Assembly (NCBI GenBank): GCA_015661135.1
Contig: JACVXW010000066.1
Span: 1 to 17,060, forward strand
Direction of reading: 5' to 3'
Source: Chloroflexota bacterium
GTDB lineage: Bacteria; Chloroflexota; Limnocylindria; Limnocylindrales; CSP1-4
Length of the DNA stretch: 17,060 nt
The position numbers and the translations under genes are program-made. Below are positions 6,919-14,096 of this stretch, one piece after another; positions within the stretch are counted from its first letter, which is position 1, and the number at the start of each line of letters is the position of its first letter. The notes beneath the pieces are model-generated. The model worked only from the letters and a program-made list of their open reading frames with translations, ran no database searches and was not told where the DNA came from.

Positions 6919-7926
6919 ATGCCAATGCGGACAAGCGGCGTGAAGCTGTGGGCTGCGATGGCCACGCTCTACGTGGTCTGGGGATCGACGTATCTCGGCA
7001 TCGCGGTCGCGATCGAGACGATTCCCCCGTTCCTGATGCTTGCCTTCAGGTTCGCCATCGCCGGCTCGATCCTGCTTGTCTGGGAGATCGTTCGGGGTGA
7101 CCTGCTGCGGTCACGGCCCACGCGCCGCCAGGTCCGTGACGCAGCCGTCGTGGGGGCGCTGCTCCTCGGCATCGGCAACGGGTTCGTCGCGTACGGCCAG
7201 CAGACCGTCGCGTCCGGCGTCGCTGCCGTCCTCATTGCCCTGATGCCGGCCTGGCTCGCCGTGTTCGGCTGGGTCTACTTCCGGGAGCGGCTGCCACGCA
7301 TCGTCCTGGCGGGGATCGCCCTCGGCCTCGCCGGCGTAACCCTGCTCGTCTGGCCGGCCGGTGGCGTCGCGTTCGACATCCTGGGGATCGGGGCGCTCCT
7401 GCTCTCCCCGATCGGCTGGGGCCACGGCTCGCTGTTCTCGGCCCACTCGGCCGACCTCCCGAGGCGGCCGCTGACGTCGACGGCGGTCCAGATGCTCGCC
7501 GGCTCCGTCGCCCTGTTCGTCGAGGGCGCGCTGACCGGCGAACTCGGACGGTTCGACGCCGCCGCCATCTCTGCGGACTCGGTGTGGGCGATGGTCTACC
7601 TGATCTTCATCGGCAGCCTGCTCGCCTTCAACGCCTACGCCTGGCTGCTCCGCAACGCGCCGCTCTCGTTGATCGGGACCTACGCCTACGTCAATCCGGT
7701 CGTGGCGTTCGCCCTTGGCGCGGTCTTCCTGTCAGAGCCGATCACGCTGCGAACGGTGCTTGCCTCGGCCGTGATCGTGGTGTCCGTGGCCATGATCGTC
7801 ACGGCGCGCGGGCGTGCGGGACGGGCCACCGTATCCGTGGATCCGGAAGAGGCCGTCGGGATTGAAACCGGCGCCGCCCCCGGTTTCAGCTCCGCCAGCG
7901 ACCCTCGGCCGCGATCGTCCGGCTGA
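6919..7926 (+). CDS. EamA/DMT-family transporter
   Basis: An inner-membrane permease of the drug/metabolite transporter superfamily with ten predicted membrane segments in two EamA repeats: from LWAAMATLYVVWGSTYLGIA, the family's usual first helix, to TVLASAVIVVSVAMIVTARG. Signature pieces AVLIALMPAWLAVFGW and YAYVNPVVAFALGAVFLSEP end repeats 1 and 2. The substrate is unknown (amino acids or drugs in characterised relatives). The start is uncertain: ATG 6919, ATG 6925 or TTG 6904. The C-terminal tail after about residue 305 is polar and its last 41 bases lie antisense to the GMC remnant, so the tail may be a product of a rearrangement rather than the ancestral end. Confidence 0.85.
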   Translation: MPMRTSGVKLWAAMATLYVVWGSTYLGIAVAIETIPPFLMLAFRFAIAGSILLVWEIVRGDLLRSRPTRRQVRDAAVVGALLLGIGNGFVAYGQQTVASGVAAVLIALMPAWLAVFGWVYFRERLPRIVLAGIALGLAGVTLLVWPAGGVAFDILGIGALLLSPIGWGHGSLFSAHSADLPRRPLTSTAVQMLAGSVALFVEGALTGELGRFDAAAISADSVWAMVYLIFIGSLLAFNAYAWLLRNAPLSLIGTYAYVNPVVAFALGAVFLSEPITLRTVLASAVIVVSVAMIVTARGRAGRATVSVDPEEAVGIETGAAPGFSSASDPRPRSSG

Positions 7927-8071
7927 CCCGCTTCGCCATCGCCATCACGGCGATCATCGGGTGGACTCCGATGCCGGTCGGGAATGTCGAGGCATCTGCC
8001 ACATACAGGCCGGGGTCACCCGCCCGGCTGCTGTCCGGCGGGGCCAGCGATGGCACACTCAGCACGAGCAT
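7886..8071 (-). pseudogene. GMC oxidoreductase, C-terminal remnant
   Basis: Only 61 codons remain. GDPGLYVADASTFPTGIGVH followed by PMIAVMAMAKRV is the FAD-binding C-terminal end of glucose-methanol-choline oxidoreductases (choline/alcohol dehydrogenase-like), including the segment with the second active-site residue (His of GVHPM; usually Asn or His). Nothing of the remaining several hundred residues, including the N-terminal GxGxxG Rossmann motif, is found upstream. A TAG sits immediately before the first ATG and the tryptophanase promoter region begins within about 110 bases. It is therefore a deletion remnant, not a gene. It overlaps the end of the EamA gene on the opposite strand. Confidence 0.75.
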
Positions 8072-8170
8072 CTAAGATCTCATCGACCGCCGCGCGTGAC
8101 GAAGGCAACTAGGGCCGTCCCACCCCGCCCGAGCCTCGGCCGGCCCCGACCCGCCGATCGATGACGTCCC

Positions 8171-8176
8171 GGAGGT
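8171..8176 (+). promoter_or_regulatory. Shine-Dalgarno of the tryptophanase-family gene
   Basis: GGAGGT, 8 bases before the ATG at 8185. It is one of few strong ribosome binding sites in the window and fixes the start. Confidence 0.65.
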
Positions 8177-8184
8177 AGCACCCG

Positions 8185-9536
8185 ATGGCGCACGAACCGC
8201 CCCACACGATGGGCCAGCAGCATGGCCGCCGCAGCTGGGCGGAGCCGTGGAAGATCAAGATGGTCGAGCCGCTGACGGTCACGACCCCCGAGGCACGCCG
8301 AGCCGCACTCGAGGAGGCCGGCTACAACACGTTTCTGCTCCGGTCCCAGGACGTCTACATCGACCTCCTGACGGACTCGGGGACGTCGGCGATGAGCGAC
8401 CGGCAGTGGGCCGGCATGATGCTCGGCGACGAGGCGTACGCCGGCAGCCGCAACTACTTCCACCTCGAGGCAGCAGTCAGGCGCTTCTACGGCTACGCCC
8501 ACGTCGTGCCGACCCACCAGGGCCGCGGCGCCGAGCACCTCATCAGCCAGACACTCATCAAGCCGGGCGACCACGTGCCCGGGAACATGTACTTCACGAC
8601 CACGCGCCTGCACCAGGAGCTGGCCGGGGCGACGTTCCACGACGTGATCATCGATGAGGCGCACGACCCGGAGTCGCTCCATCCCTTCAAGGGGAACGTG
8701 GACCTCGCCAAGCTCGACGGGCTCGTCGAGCAGGTGGGCGCTACCAGGATCCCGTACGTGTCGCTGGCGGGCACCGTCAACATGGCCGGCGGCCAGCCGG
8801 TGAGCATGGCGAACGTTCGCGAGCTTCGTGCGTTCTGTGGTTTGCGCGGCATCAGGCTCCTGCTCGACGCGACCCGGATGGTGGAGAACTCCCTGTTCAT
8901 CCAGGAGCGCGAGGCGGGCTACGCCGGGAAGTCGATCACCGAGATCCTCCTCGAGTTCTGCTCGTACACGGACGGCGCCTGGATGAGCGCCAAGAAGGAC
9001 AACCTCGTCAACATCGGCGGTTGGCTGGCAGTTAACGACCGGGACGTCTTCGAGGAGCTGCGCAATCTCGTCGTCGTCTACGAGGGCCTTCACACCTACG
9101 GCGGGATGGCCGGCCGGGACATGGAGGCGCTCGCCATCGGCATCGAGGAATCCGTCCAGGACGAGCACGTCCGGTCTCGAGTCGGGCAGGTGCGCTATCT
9201 CGGCGAGCTCCTCACCGAGTGGGGTATCCCGATCGTCCAGCCGGTCGGCGGGCATGCGATCTTCCTCGACGCGCGTCGCTTTTATTCGCATCTGTCCCAG
9301 GACCTCTTTCCGGCGCAAACGCTCGCGGCCGAGCTGTATCTCGACTCCGGCATCCGTTCGATGGAGCGCGGAATCGTCTCGGCCGGGCGCGATCCCGAGA
9401 CGGGCGACCACAAGCGACCGAAGCTGGAGCTGACGCGGCTGACGATCCCGCGCCGCGTCTACACGCAGGCGCACATGGACGTCGTGGGCCGAAGTACCTG
9501 CGCTTCTTCCAGGCCCGCTTCGAGCCAATCGTGTAG
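8185..9536 (+). pseudogene. tnaA: Tryptophanase / tyrosine phenol-lyase family, deletion and frameshift near the C-terminus
   Basis: A fold-type I PLP beta-eliminating lyase (tryptophan to indole, pyruvate and ammonia; tyrosine phenol-lyase is equally possible). Conserved stretches run to codon 434: YNTFLLRSQDVYIDLLTDSG, MSDRQWAGMMLGDEAYAGSR, PTHQGRGAEH, LLLDATRMVEN, the PLP lysine in MSAKKDNLVNIGG (Lys270/271), VYEGLHTYGGMAGRDMEA, and LTIPRRVYTQAHMDVV. There the frame fails. The family's last residues, PKYLRFFQARFEPIV and TAG, appear in another frame at about 9489-9536. About 25 residues of the C-terminal helix region are missing at about 9486-9489. The unshifted frame continues meaninglessly to 10941 antisense to the next gene. 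All active-site residues remain, but the C-terminal small domain is damaged. Confidence 0.82.
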
Positions 9537-9546
9537 CTGCCCGGCG

Positions 9547-10785
9547 TCAGGAGCGCCCGGCGCCGGCCGCCACCGACACAGGAAGTCGGTCGAAGCCCTC
9601 CGCCGTGAGCGGCTCGCAGCGGATGGGCCGGTCCTCGCGGTAGCCCAGCGCGTAGTCCGCCTGGATGAGCGTGTGGAGCTGGCTCGTGCCCTCGTAGATG
9701 ACGGCCGCCTTGGAGTTGCGCAGGTAGCGCTCTACGGGGAACTCGTTCGAGTAGCCGTTGGCGCCGTGGACCTGGATCGCGTCGAGGGCGCTCGCGACGG
9801 CATGGTCCGTCGCGAACCACTTCGCGAGGGACGTCTCGCGGGTGTTCCGGACCCCGTGGTTCTTGAGGAACGCCGCCCGCCAGACGAGAAGACGACCCGC
9901 CTCGATGCCGGCGACCATCTTGGCCAGCATCTGCTTCACGAGCTGGTGGCGACCGATCTCCTCGCCGAAGGTCTCCCGCTCGTGGGCGTACTTCACGGAC
10001 GCGTCGAGGCAAGCCTGGGCGAGCCCGACGTTCCCGGCCGCAACGGTGAACCGGCCCTGGTCGATGGCCGACATCGCGATGATGAAGCCCTCGCCCTCCT
10101 CGCCGATCCGGTTCTCCGCCGGGACGCGGAGATCGTCCATGTTGATCAGCCCGGTGTTGCCGGCCCGGATCCCGAGCTTGCCGTGGAGGGTGCCGGTGGT
10201 GAGGCCGGCCATGCCGCGCTCCACCAGGAACGCGGTCACGCCCTTGTGCTTCTTGGAGCGGTCCACGGACGCGAAGACGAGGAAGTGATCGGCGATGTCG
10301 GCCAGGCTGATCCAGATCTTCTGGCCGTTGAGGACGTAGCTGTCGCCGTCCCGGCGGGCGGTCGTGGCGAGGTTGCCGGCATCCGTGCCCACGCCCGGCT
10401 CGGTGAGTCCGAAGGTCGCCAGCTTCTCGCCCTTCGCCTGCGGCACCAGCCAGCGCTGCTTCTGCTCTTCAGTCCCCCACTGCATGAGGGTCAGCGAGTT
10501 GAGCCCCACGTGAACGCTCTGCACGACCCGGAACGCCGTGTCCGCGCGCTCCAGCTCTTCGCAGATGATCGCGAAGCTCAGGTAGTCCATCCCGGAGCCG
10601 CCCCACGCCTCCCAGATCGGGGCGCCCAGCAGGCCCAGCTCCGCCATCCGCGCGAAGACTTCGCGATGGACCTCGCCCTTCTCGTCCCACTCGCGGATGT
10701 GGGGCAGGATCTCGTTCTCGGCGAAGTCGCGGACGGTCTCCTGGACGAGCCGGTTTTCGTCGGTCAGGCGGAAGTCGATGGACAC
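9547..10785 (-). CDS. Acyl-CoA dehydrogenase
   Basis: A complete 412-residue FAD-dependent acyl-CoA dehydrogenase, oxidising an acyl-CoA at the alpha-beta bond and passing electrons to ETF. N-terminal helical domain; FGLTEPGVGTDAGNLATTAR (FAD/substrate binding); WISLADIADHFLVFA; then the C-terminal helical domain with RETFGEEIGRHQLV, IQVHGANGYSNEFPVERYLR and catalytic Glu365 in VIYEGTSQLH, the MCAD-type position. Chain-length preference is not readable. I start at GTG 10785, with GAGG 5 bases upstream; a TTG at 10800 in the same frame is the alternative. It is convergent with the broken lyase (10 bases apart) and divergent from the aminotransferase. Confidence 0.9.
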   Translation of the reverse strand: MSIDFRLTDENRLVQETVRDFAENEILPHIREWDEKGEVHREVFARMAELGLLGAPIWEAWGGSGMDYLSFAIICEELERADTAFRVVQSVHVGLNSLTLMQWGTEEQKQRWLVPQAKGEKLATFGLTEPGVGTDAGNLATTARRDGDSYVLNGQKIWISLADIADHFLVFASVDRSKKHKGVTAFLVERGMAGLTTGTLHGKLGIRAGNTGLINMDDLRVPAENRIGEEGEGFIIAMSAIDQGRFTVAAGNVGLAQACLDASVKYAHERETFGEEIGRHQLVKQMLAKMVAGIEAGRLLVWRAAFLKNHGVRNTRETSLAKWFATDHAVASALDAIQVHGANGYSNEFPVERYLRNSKAAVIYEGTSQLHTLIQADYALGYREDRPIRCEPLTAEGFDRLPVSVAAGAGRS

Positions 10786-10872
10786 GGAGACCTCGAGCAA
10801 GGAGGGACCGCCAACGGATGGCGTGACGGTCGCGCGGGAATGATGCCACCCCGTCCGCCCACGGTGCCCGCC

Positions 10873-10878
10873 TATACT
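10873..10878 (+). promoter_or_regulatory. -10 box of the aminotransferase gene
   Basis: TATACT (5 of 6 to TATAAT), 8 bases before the ATG at 10887; the best -10 match in the window and implies a leaderless or near-leaderless mRNA. No TTGACA-like -35. Confidence 0.55.
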
Positions 10879-10886
10879 CCGCGGCG

Positions 10887-12185
10887 ATGTCCGCCCCTGC
10901 CGACGACCTCGATCTGGCCGCGCTCGCGGGCGGCCATCTGACGCCGGTGCTCGGCCGCTACTTCGAGCGGTCGTGGAGCCACGGCGTGGGCCACCGGCTC
11001 TATGACACCGGCGGGAGGGCGTACCTGGACTTCGCCAATGGGATCGCGGTCACGGCCCTCGGCCATGCCCACCCGGCGGTGAGTGCCGCGATCCACGCCC
11101 AGGTTGACCGGCTCATCGGCCCCACCGGGGCGATCGGCTACTCCGAACCCGTCGTTCGGCTGGTGGATCGCATCGCCGCCACCCTCCCCGACCCCATCGA
11201 CACGGTCTTCCTGCTCAACTCCGGCTCGGAGGCGATCGACGGCGCGATGAAGCTCGCCCGTCGCGTGACCGGGCGGCCGGCGATCATCGCCTTCCAGGGG
11301 GCGTTCCACGGACGGACCTACGGCGCGACCTCGCTGACGAGCTCGTCGCCCAACTACCGGCGCGGCTACGAGCCGCTCGTGCCGTCCATCTACCTCGCCC
11401 CGTTCCCGCAGGTCTGGCGCGAGTTCGACGGCGACGAGGCGCGGGCGACCGAGGTCTCCCTCTCCCGCCTTCGGACGATGCTCGAGAGCGTGGTGCCGGC
11501 CGAGACCGTCGCCGCGATCTTCATCGAGCCCGTCCTGGGCGAGGGCGGCTACCTCCCGGCCCCGGCGGCCTTCCTGCGCGGCCTGCGCGACCTGTGCGAC
11601 GAGCACGGCATCCTGCTCGTTGCCGACGAGGTCCAGACGGGCTACGGCCGGACCGGCCGGATGTGGGGCTTCGAGCATGCCGGAATCGTCCCGGACGTCG
11701 TCACCATCGCCAAGGCGATTGCCAACGGCCTGCCGCTCTCGGCGATCGCGGCCCGGCGCGAGCTTCACGAGCGCTGGGGCCGCGGCGCCCACGGGTCCAC
11801 GTACGGCGGCAATCCCGTGGCCTGCGCGGCCGCACTCGCGGTGCTCGACACGATCGAGGGCCAGGGGCTGGTTGCCAACGCAGCCGCCCGCGGCGCAGAA
11901 CTGACAGCCGGACTGGGGCGCCTGAAAGCCGAGGACGAGCGGATCGGTGACATCCGCGGTCCCGGACTGATGATCGGCGTGGAATTCGTCTCGAATCGCG
12001 AAACGAAGGCACCGGACGGTGCCCTCGTGGATCGACTGGTGGCCCGCTCGGCGGACCTCGGCCTCCTCGTCCTGTCGTGCGGGCCGCAGCACCAGGTGGT
12101 GCGCTGGATCGCGCCGCTGGACGTCAGCGCCGCGGAGGTCGCCGAAGCGCTGGAGATCTTCGGGGAGGCGCTCCGGACGGCCTGA
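10887..12185 (+). CDS. Class III aminotransferase (4-aminobutyrate / acetylornithine type)
   Basis: A complete 432-residue PLP enzyme moving an omega-amino group to a 2-oxo acid. Landmarks: YLDFANGIAVTALGHAHPAV; phosphate-binding NSGSEAIDGAMKLAR (111-125); FHGRTYGATSLT; IFIEPVLGEGGY; ILLVADEVQTGYGRTG with Asp247, which pairs with the PLP ring nitrogen; the Schiff-base Lys276 in VVTIAKAIANGLPLS; and HGSTYGGNPVACAAALAVLD. It looks closest to 4-aminobutyrate or related omega-amino acid transaminases, but the substrate is inference. No arginine or GABA pathway genes are adjacent; its neighbours are the acyl-CoA dehydrogenase and lyase. Expression is likely from the TATACT promoter just upstream. 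Confidence 0.88.
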   Translation: MSAPADDLDLAALAGGHLTPVLGRYFERSWSHGVGHRLYDTGGRAYLDFANGIAVTALGHAHPAVSAAIHAQVDRLIGPTGAIGYSEPVVRLVDRIAATLPDPIDTVFLLNSGSEAIDGAMKLARRVTGRPAIIAFQGAFHGRTYGATSLTSSSPNYRRGYEPLVPSIYLAPFPQVWREFDGDEARATEVSLSRLRTMLESVVPAETVAAIFIEPVLGEGGYLPAPAAFLRGLRDLCDEHGILLVADEVQTGYGRTGRMWGFEHAGIVPDVVTIAKAIANGLPLSAIAARRELHERWGRGAHGSTYGGNPVACAAALAVLDTIEGQGLVANAAARGAELTAGLGRLKAEDERIGDIRGPGLMIGVEFVSNRETKAPDGALVDRLVARSADLGLLVLSCGPQHQVVRWIAPLDVSAAEVAEALEIFGEALRTA

Positions 12186-12248
12186 TCACCGCCGGACGGC
12201 TCCAACCGCCGGCCGTGCCCGCGGTTGCTGAACCTTGATGCGGCGGAC

Positions 12249-12449
12249 TTAGCGGTTTGAGTGGAGGAAGCGGAGAACGTCCTCGAGCCGGAAGCGACGA
12301 TCGCCGCGCTTGCAGACCCGGTAGAACGGGAGCTCGCCGCGGTCGCCGAGCCGCTTCACCGTGTTGACGTGGAGATGGAGCATCTCCGCAACTTCGGTGG
12401 CGGTGAGCATCGGTCCGATTTCGTTGACAGCCATCGAGGCCATGGCCAT
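12249..12449 (-). CDS. Small excisionase/MerR-type helix-turn-helix protein
   Basis: A 66-residue protein with a single winged HTH of the excisionase (HTH_17) family: LTATEVAEMLHLHVNTVKRL then GDRGELPFYRV and RRFRLEDVLRFL. Such small proteins are DNA-binding regulators or recombination directionality factors; no integrase is nearby, so a regulatory role is more likely. The ATG at 12449 is chosen because AAAGG lies just upstream; internal ATGs at codons 3, 6 and 14 are possible. It is divergent from the MFS gene and convergent with the aminotransferase, so it could control the exporter. It ends in TAA, rare in this window. Confidence 0.75.
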   Translation of the reverse strand: MAMASMAVNEIGPMLTATEVAEMLHLHVNTVKRLGDRGELPFYRVCKRGDRRFRLEDVLRFLHSNR

Positions 12450-12530
12450 GGTCGCCTTTCGATCCTGTTCTGCCGGCCGTCGGGGTCCGTCCTGTGGCAA
12501 CGGGTGCGGTCCGGCTACTTGATGTCAGGA

Positions 12531-12588
12531 CCGTACGGGTCTGCAGGGGTTCCGTGAAGCCGTACTTCGGTTCCGGACCCGGCAGTAC
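12531..12588. promoter_or_regulatory. Possible operator region with three GTAC-centred sites
   Basis: Between the divergent HTH and MFS genes are CCGTACGG (12531-12538, perfect palindrome), CCGTACTTCGG (12560-12570) and AGTACGG (12584-12590), GTAC cores 29 and 23 bases apart. They could be binding sites for the HTH protein. This is weak evidence. Confidence 0.25.
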
Positions 12589-12608
12589 GGACGGACGCCT
12601 CGGCCGGA

Positions 12609-12614
12609 TAGCAT
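12609..12614 (+). promoter_or_regulatory. -10 box of the MFS gene
   Basis: TAGCAT, 10 bases before the ATG at 12625, with no Shine-Dalgarno between. It again suggests a very short or absent leader. Confidence 0.35.
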
Positions 12615-12624
12615 CTGCACTTCC

Positions 12625-13845
12625 ATGACCACGCCCTCCCCGTCCTACCGCGCGCTCCTCGGGGTGCCGTCCCTGCCCAGGGCCCTCGTCGGCATGCAGA
12701 TCATCCGGATCGCACAATCCATGATCGGCGTCGCCCTGGTCCTGTTCAGCCTGACCCACTACGACTCGCCGGTGATAGCCGGCCTCGTGACCTTTGCCAG
12801 CGTTGCACCGGGCCTCCTGATCAGCCCGATCGGCGGCGCGCTCCTCGACCGCCACGGCAGGACGCGGCTGATCATCCTCGACCTGATCATCGGCTCGGCA
12901 TCGCTCGCCCTGATCGCGGCCCTGGCCGCCGCGGATGCCCTGCCGGCAAGCCTGCTCGTGGTGATCGCCGCGATCTCGTCCCTGACGGGACCCCTCGGCG
13001 CGACCGGCATGCGGACGCTGTTTCCGCTCATGGTTCCGCCGGCGCTGTGGGAGCGCGTGAACGCGATCGATTCCAACGGCTACGTCGTGGCCGCGATCAT
13101 CGGACCGCCCCTGGCAGCGGTCATGGTGGGCGCCTTCGGGGGACCGGCCGCGATGCTGGCGATCGCCGTGCTTCTCGGGCTGTCCGTCATCGTCCTGCTT
13201 CCCGTCCCGGAGCCTGCGGTCGAGGTCCAGACGACGGGCCGCCTCCTCGCCGACGCCCGTGCCGGGCTGGTCTACACCGCCCGGAACCGATCTCTCCGCG
13301 GCATCGGATTGTCGGTCACGACCCTCAACCTGGCCTGGGGCATGGTCTCTATCGTCGTCCCGTTGCTGATCCTCGATCGGCTGCATCTCGGCGAGGCGAT
13401 GGTGGGGATCGTGTTCGCCGTCCAGGGTGCGGTCGGCGTGGTCACGGGGCTGTGGGCGGGGCGCCTCGACACGCGCGGCCGCGAGGTCAGCCTGTTCGCC
13501 TGGCCGATGGTCGGGCTCCCGCCGGCGCTCGCGCTGCTGCTGGTGCCCGGCCTGGGGCCGGTGGTCCTGTCCATGGCAATCATGGGCATCCTGAACGGGC
13601 CGATGGATGTCGCGATGTTCACGCTCCGCCAACGGCGAACGGATCCGGCCTGGATGGGCCGAGCCTTCGCGATCTCCATGGCGTTCAACTTCGCCGGCTG
13701 GCCTGTCGGTGCCGCGATCGCGGGCTGGGTGGCGTCATTCTCGATCGAGGCCGCGGTCGTGCTCGGCGTGCTGGCCGCAGCCGCCGGGACCGTCATGGCG
13801 TTCACGCTCGTCCCGCGCCAGGACCCGGCGACGGTGGCTACCTGA
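12625..13845 (+). CDS. MFS transporter (12 predicted helices)
   Basis: A complete 406-residue major facilitator permease, probably an exporter by proton antiport. Twelve hydrophobic segments can be traced, from ALVGMQIIRIAQSMIGVALV to VVLGVLAAAAGTVMAF. The loop between helices 2 and 3 carries the MFS motif A remnant GGALLDRHGRTRLI, and the loop after helix 8 has the related GRLDTRGRE. The central loop lies at about residues 195-220. It resembles drug- or macrolide-type effluxers (MFS_3) but the substrate is unknown. It is divergent from the HTH gene, which may regulate it, and convergent with the tRNA. Confidence 0.87.
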   Translation: MTTPSPSYRALLGVPSLPRALVGMQIIRIAQSMIGVALVLFSLTHYDSPVIAGLVTFASVAPGLLISPIGGALLDRHGRTRLIILDLIIGSASLALIAALAAADALPASLLVVIAAISSLTGPLGATGMRTLFPLMVPPALWERVNAIDSNGYVVAAIIGPPLAAVMVGAFGGPAAMLAIAVLLGLSVIVLLPVPEPAVEVQTTGRLLADARAGLVYTARNRSLRGIGLSVTTLNLAWGMVSIVVPLLILDRLHLGEAMVGIVFAVQGAVGVVTGLWAGRLDTRGREVSLFAWPMVGLPPALALLLVPGLGPVVLSMAIMGILNGPMDVAMFTLRQRRTDPAWMGRAFAISMAFNFAGWPVGAAIAGWVASFSIEAAVVLGVLAAAAGTVMAFTLVPRQDPATVAT

Positions 13846-13885
13846 GCGGCGCGCCACCGATCGAGCGCCGGGGAGGGTTGGTTGG

Positions 13886-13958
13886 TGCCCCCGGCAGGGT
13901 TCGAACCTGCGACCCGCGAGTTAGAAGCTCGCCGCTCTGTCCACTGAGCTACGGGGGC
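13886..13958 (-). tRNA. tRNA-Arg (anticodon UCU)
   Basis: A 73-base cloverleaf on the minus strand. Acceptor GCCCCCG pairs with CGGGGGC plus discriminator A; D arm GCTC-AGTGGACA-GAGC; anticodon arm GCGAG-CTTCTAA-CTCGC with anticodon TCT; variable loop GGGTC; T arm GCAGG-TTCGAAC-CCTGC. All stems are perfectly paired. It decodes AGA/AGG, rare codons in so GC-rich a genome. CCA is not encoded. Confidence 0.97.
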
Positions 13959-13965
13959 TCGCGGC

Positions 13966-13971
13966 ATCGTA
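13966..13971 (-). promoter_or_regulatory. -10 box of tRNA-Arg
   Basis: TACGAT on the minus strand, 7 bases before the mature 5' end at 13958. It would start transcription almost at the tRNA itself. No clear -35. Confidence 0.4.
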
Positions 13972-14064
13972 CCGCGGGCGACAGTCACGACGGCACCTCG
14001 TGCTCCCTCGGGCCTGACCCGAATAGGCCATATGACCCCCTTGCGCCGGCCGACCGGCAGCGGC

Positions 14065-14070
14065 TATCCT
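14065..14070 (+). promoter_or_regulatory. -10 box of the DNA methyltransferase gene
   Basis: TATCCT, 26 bases before the ATG at 14097, with a weak TTGCGC 18 bases upstream. It supports the upstream start choices over the ATG at 14163. Confidence 0.35.
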
Positions 14071-14096
14071 CCCGGCCCGATCGGGTCGCCCCGGGA

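Noticed and set aside
3081..9490. Programmed ribosomal frameshifting as an explanation for the three broken frames
   Set aside because: No slippery heptamer is visible and conserved residues are actually missing at each site, so a frameshift could not restore the family sequence.
9487..10941. Long plus-strand reading frame continuing the lyase to 918 residues
   Set aside because: Beyond codon 434 it is the antisense of a complete acyl-CoA dehydrogenase; the lyase's real end is in another frame at 9536.
12190..12235. Inverted repeats after the aminotransferase as a terminator
   Set aside because: Stems are only about 5 base pairs with long loops and no T-run follows.
12249..12449. Excisionase of a mobile element
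   Set aside because: No integrase, attachment repeat or phage gene is present, and the nearby tRNA-Arg is intact with no duplicated 3' end seen in the window.
12124..13632. 502-residue minus-strand frame opposite the MFS gene, and a 406-residue one opposite the aminotransferase (10872-12092)
   Set aside because: Asp/Gly/Arg/His-rich translations typical of antisense frames in GC-rich genes; no domain, and the opposite strand carries clear protein families.
13047..14096. Plus-strand frame upstream of the DNA methyltransferase giving an 821-residue ORF
   Set aside because: It passes through the MFS gene in the wrong frame and antisense to the tRNA, with Arg/Gly/Pro-rich nonsense; only the part from about 14097 has methyltransferase motifs.
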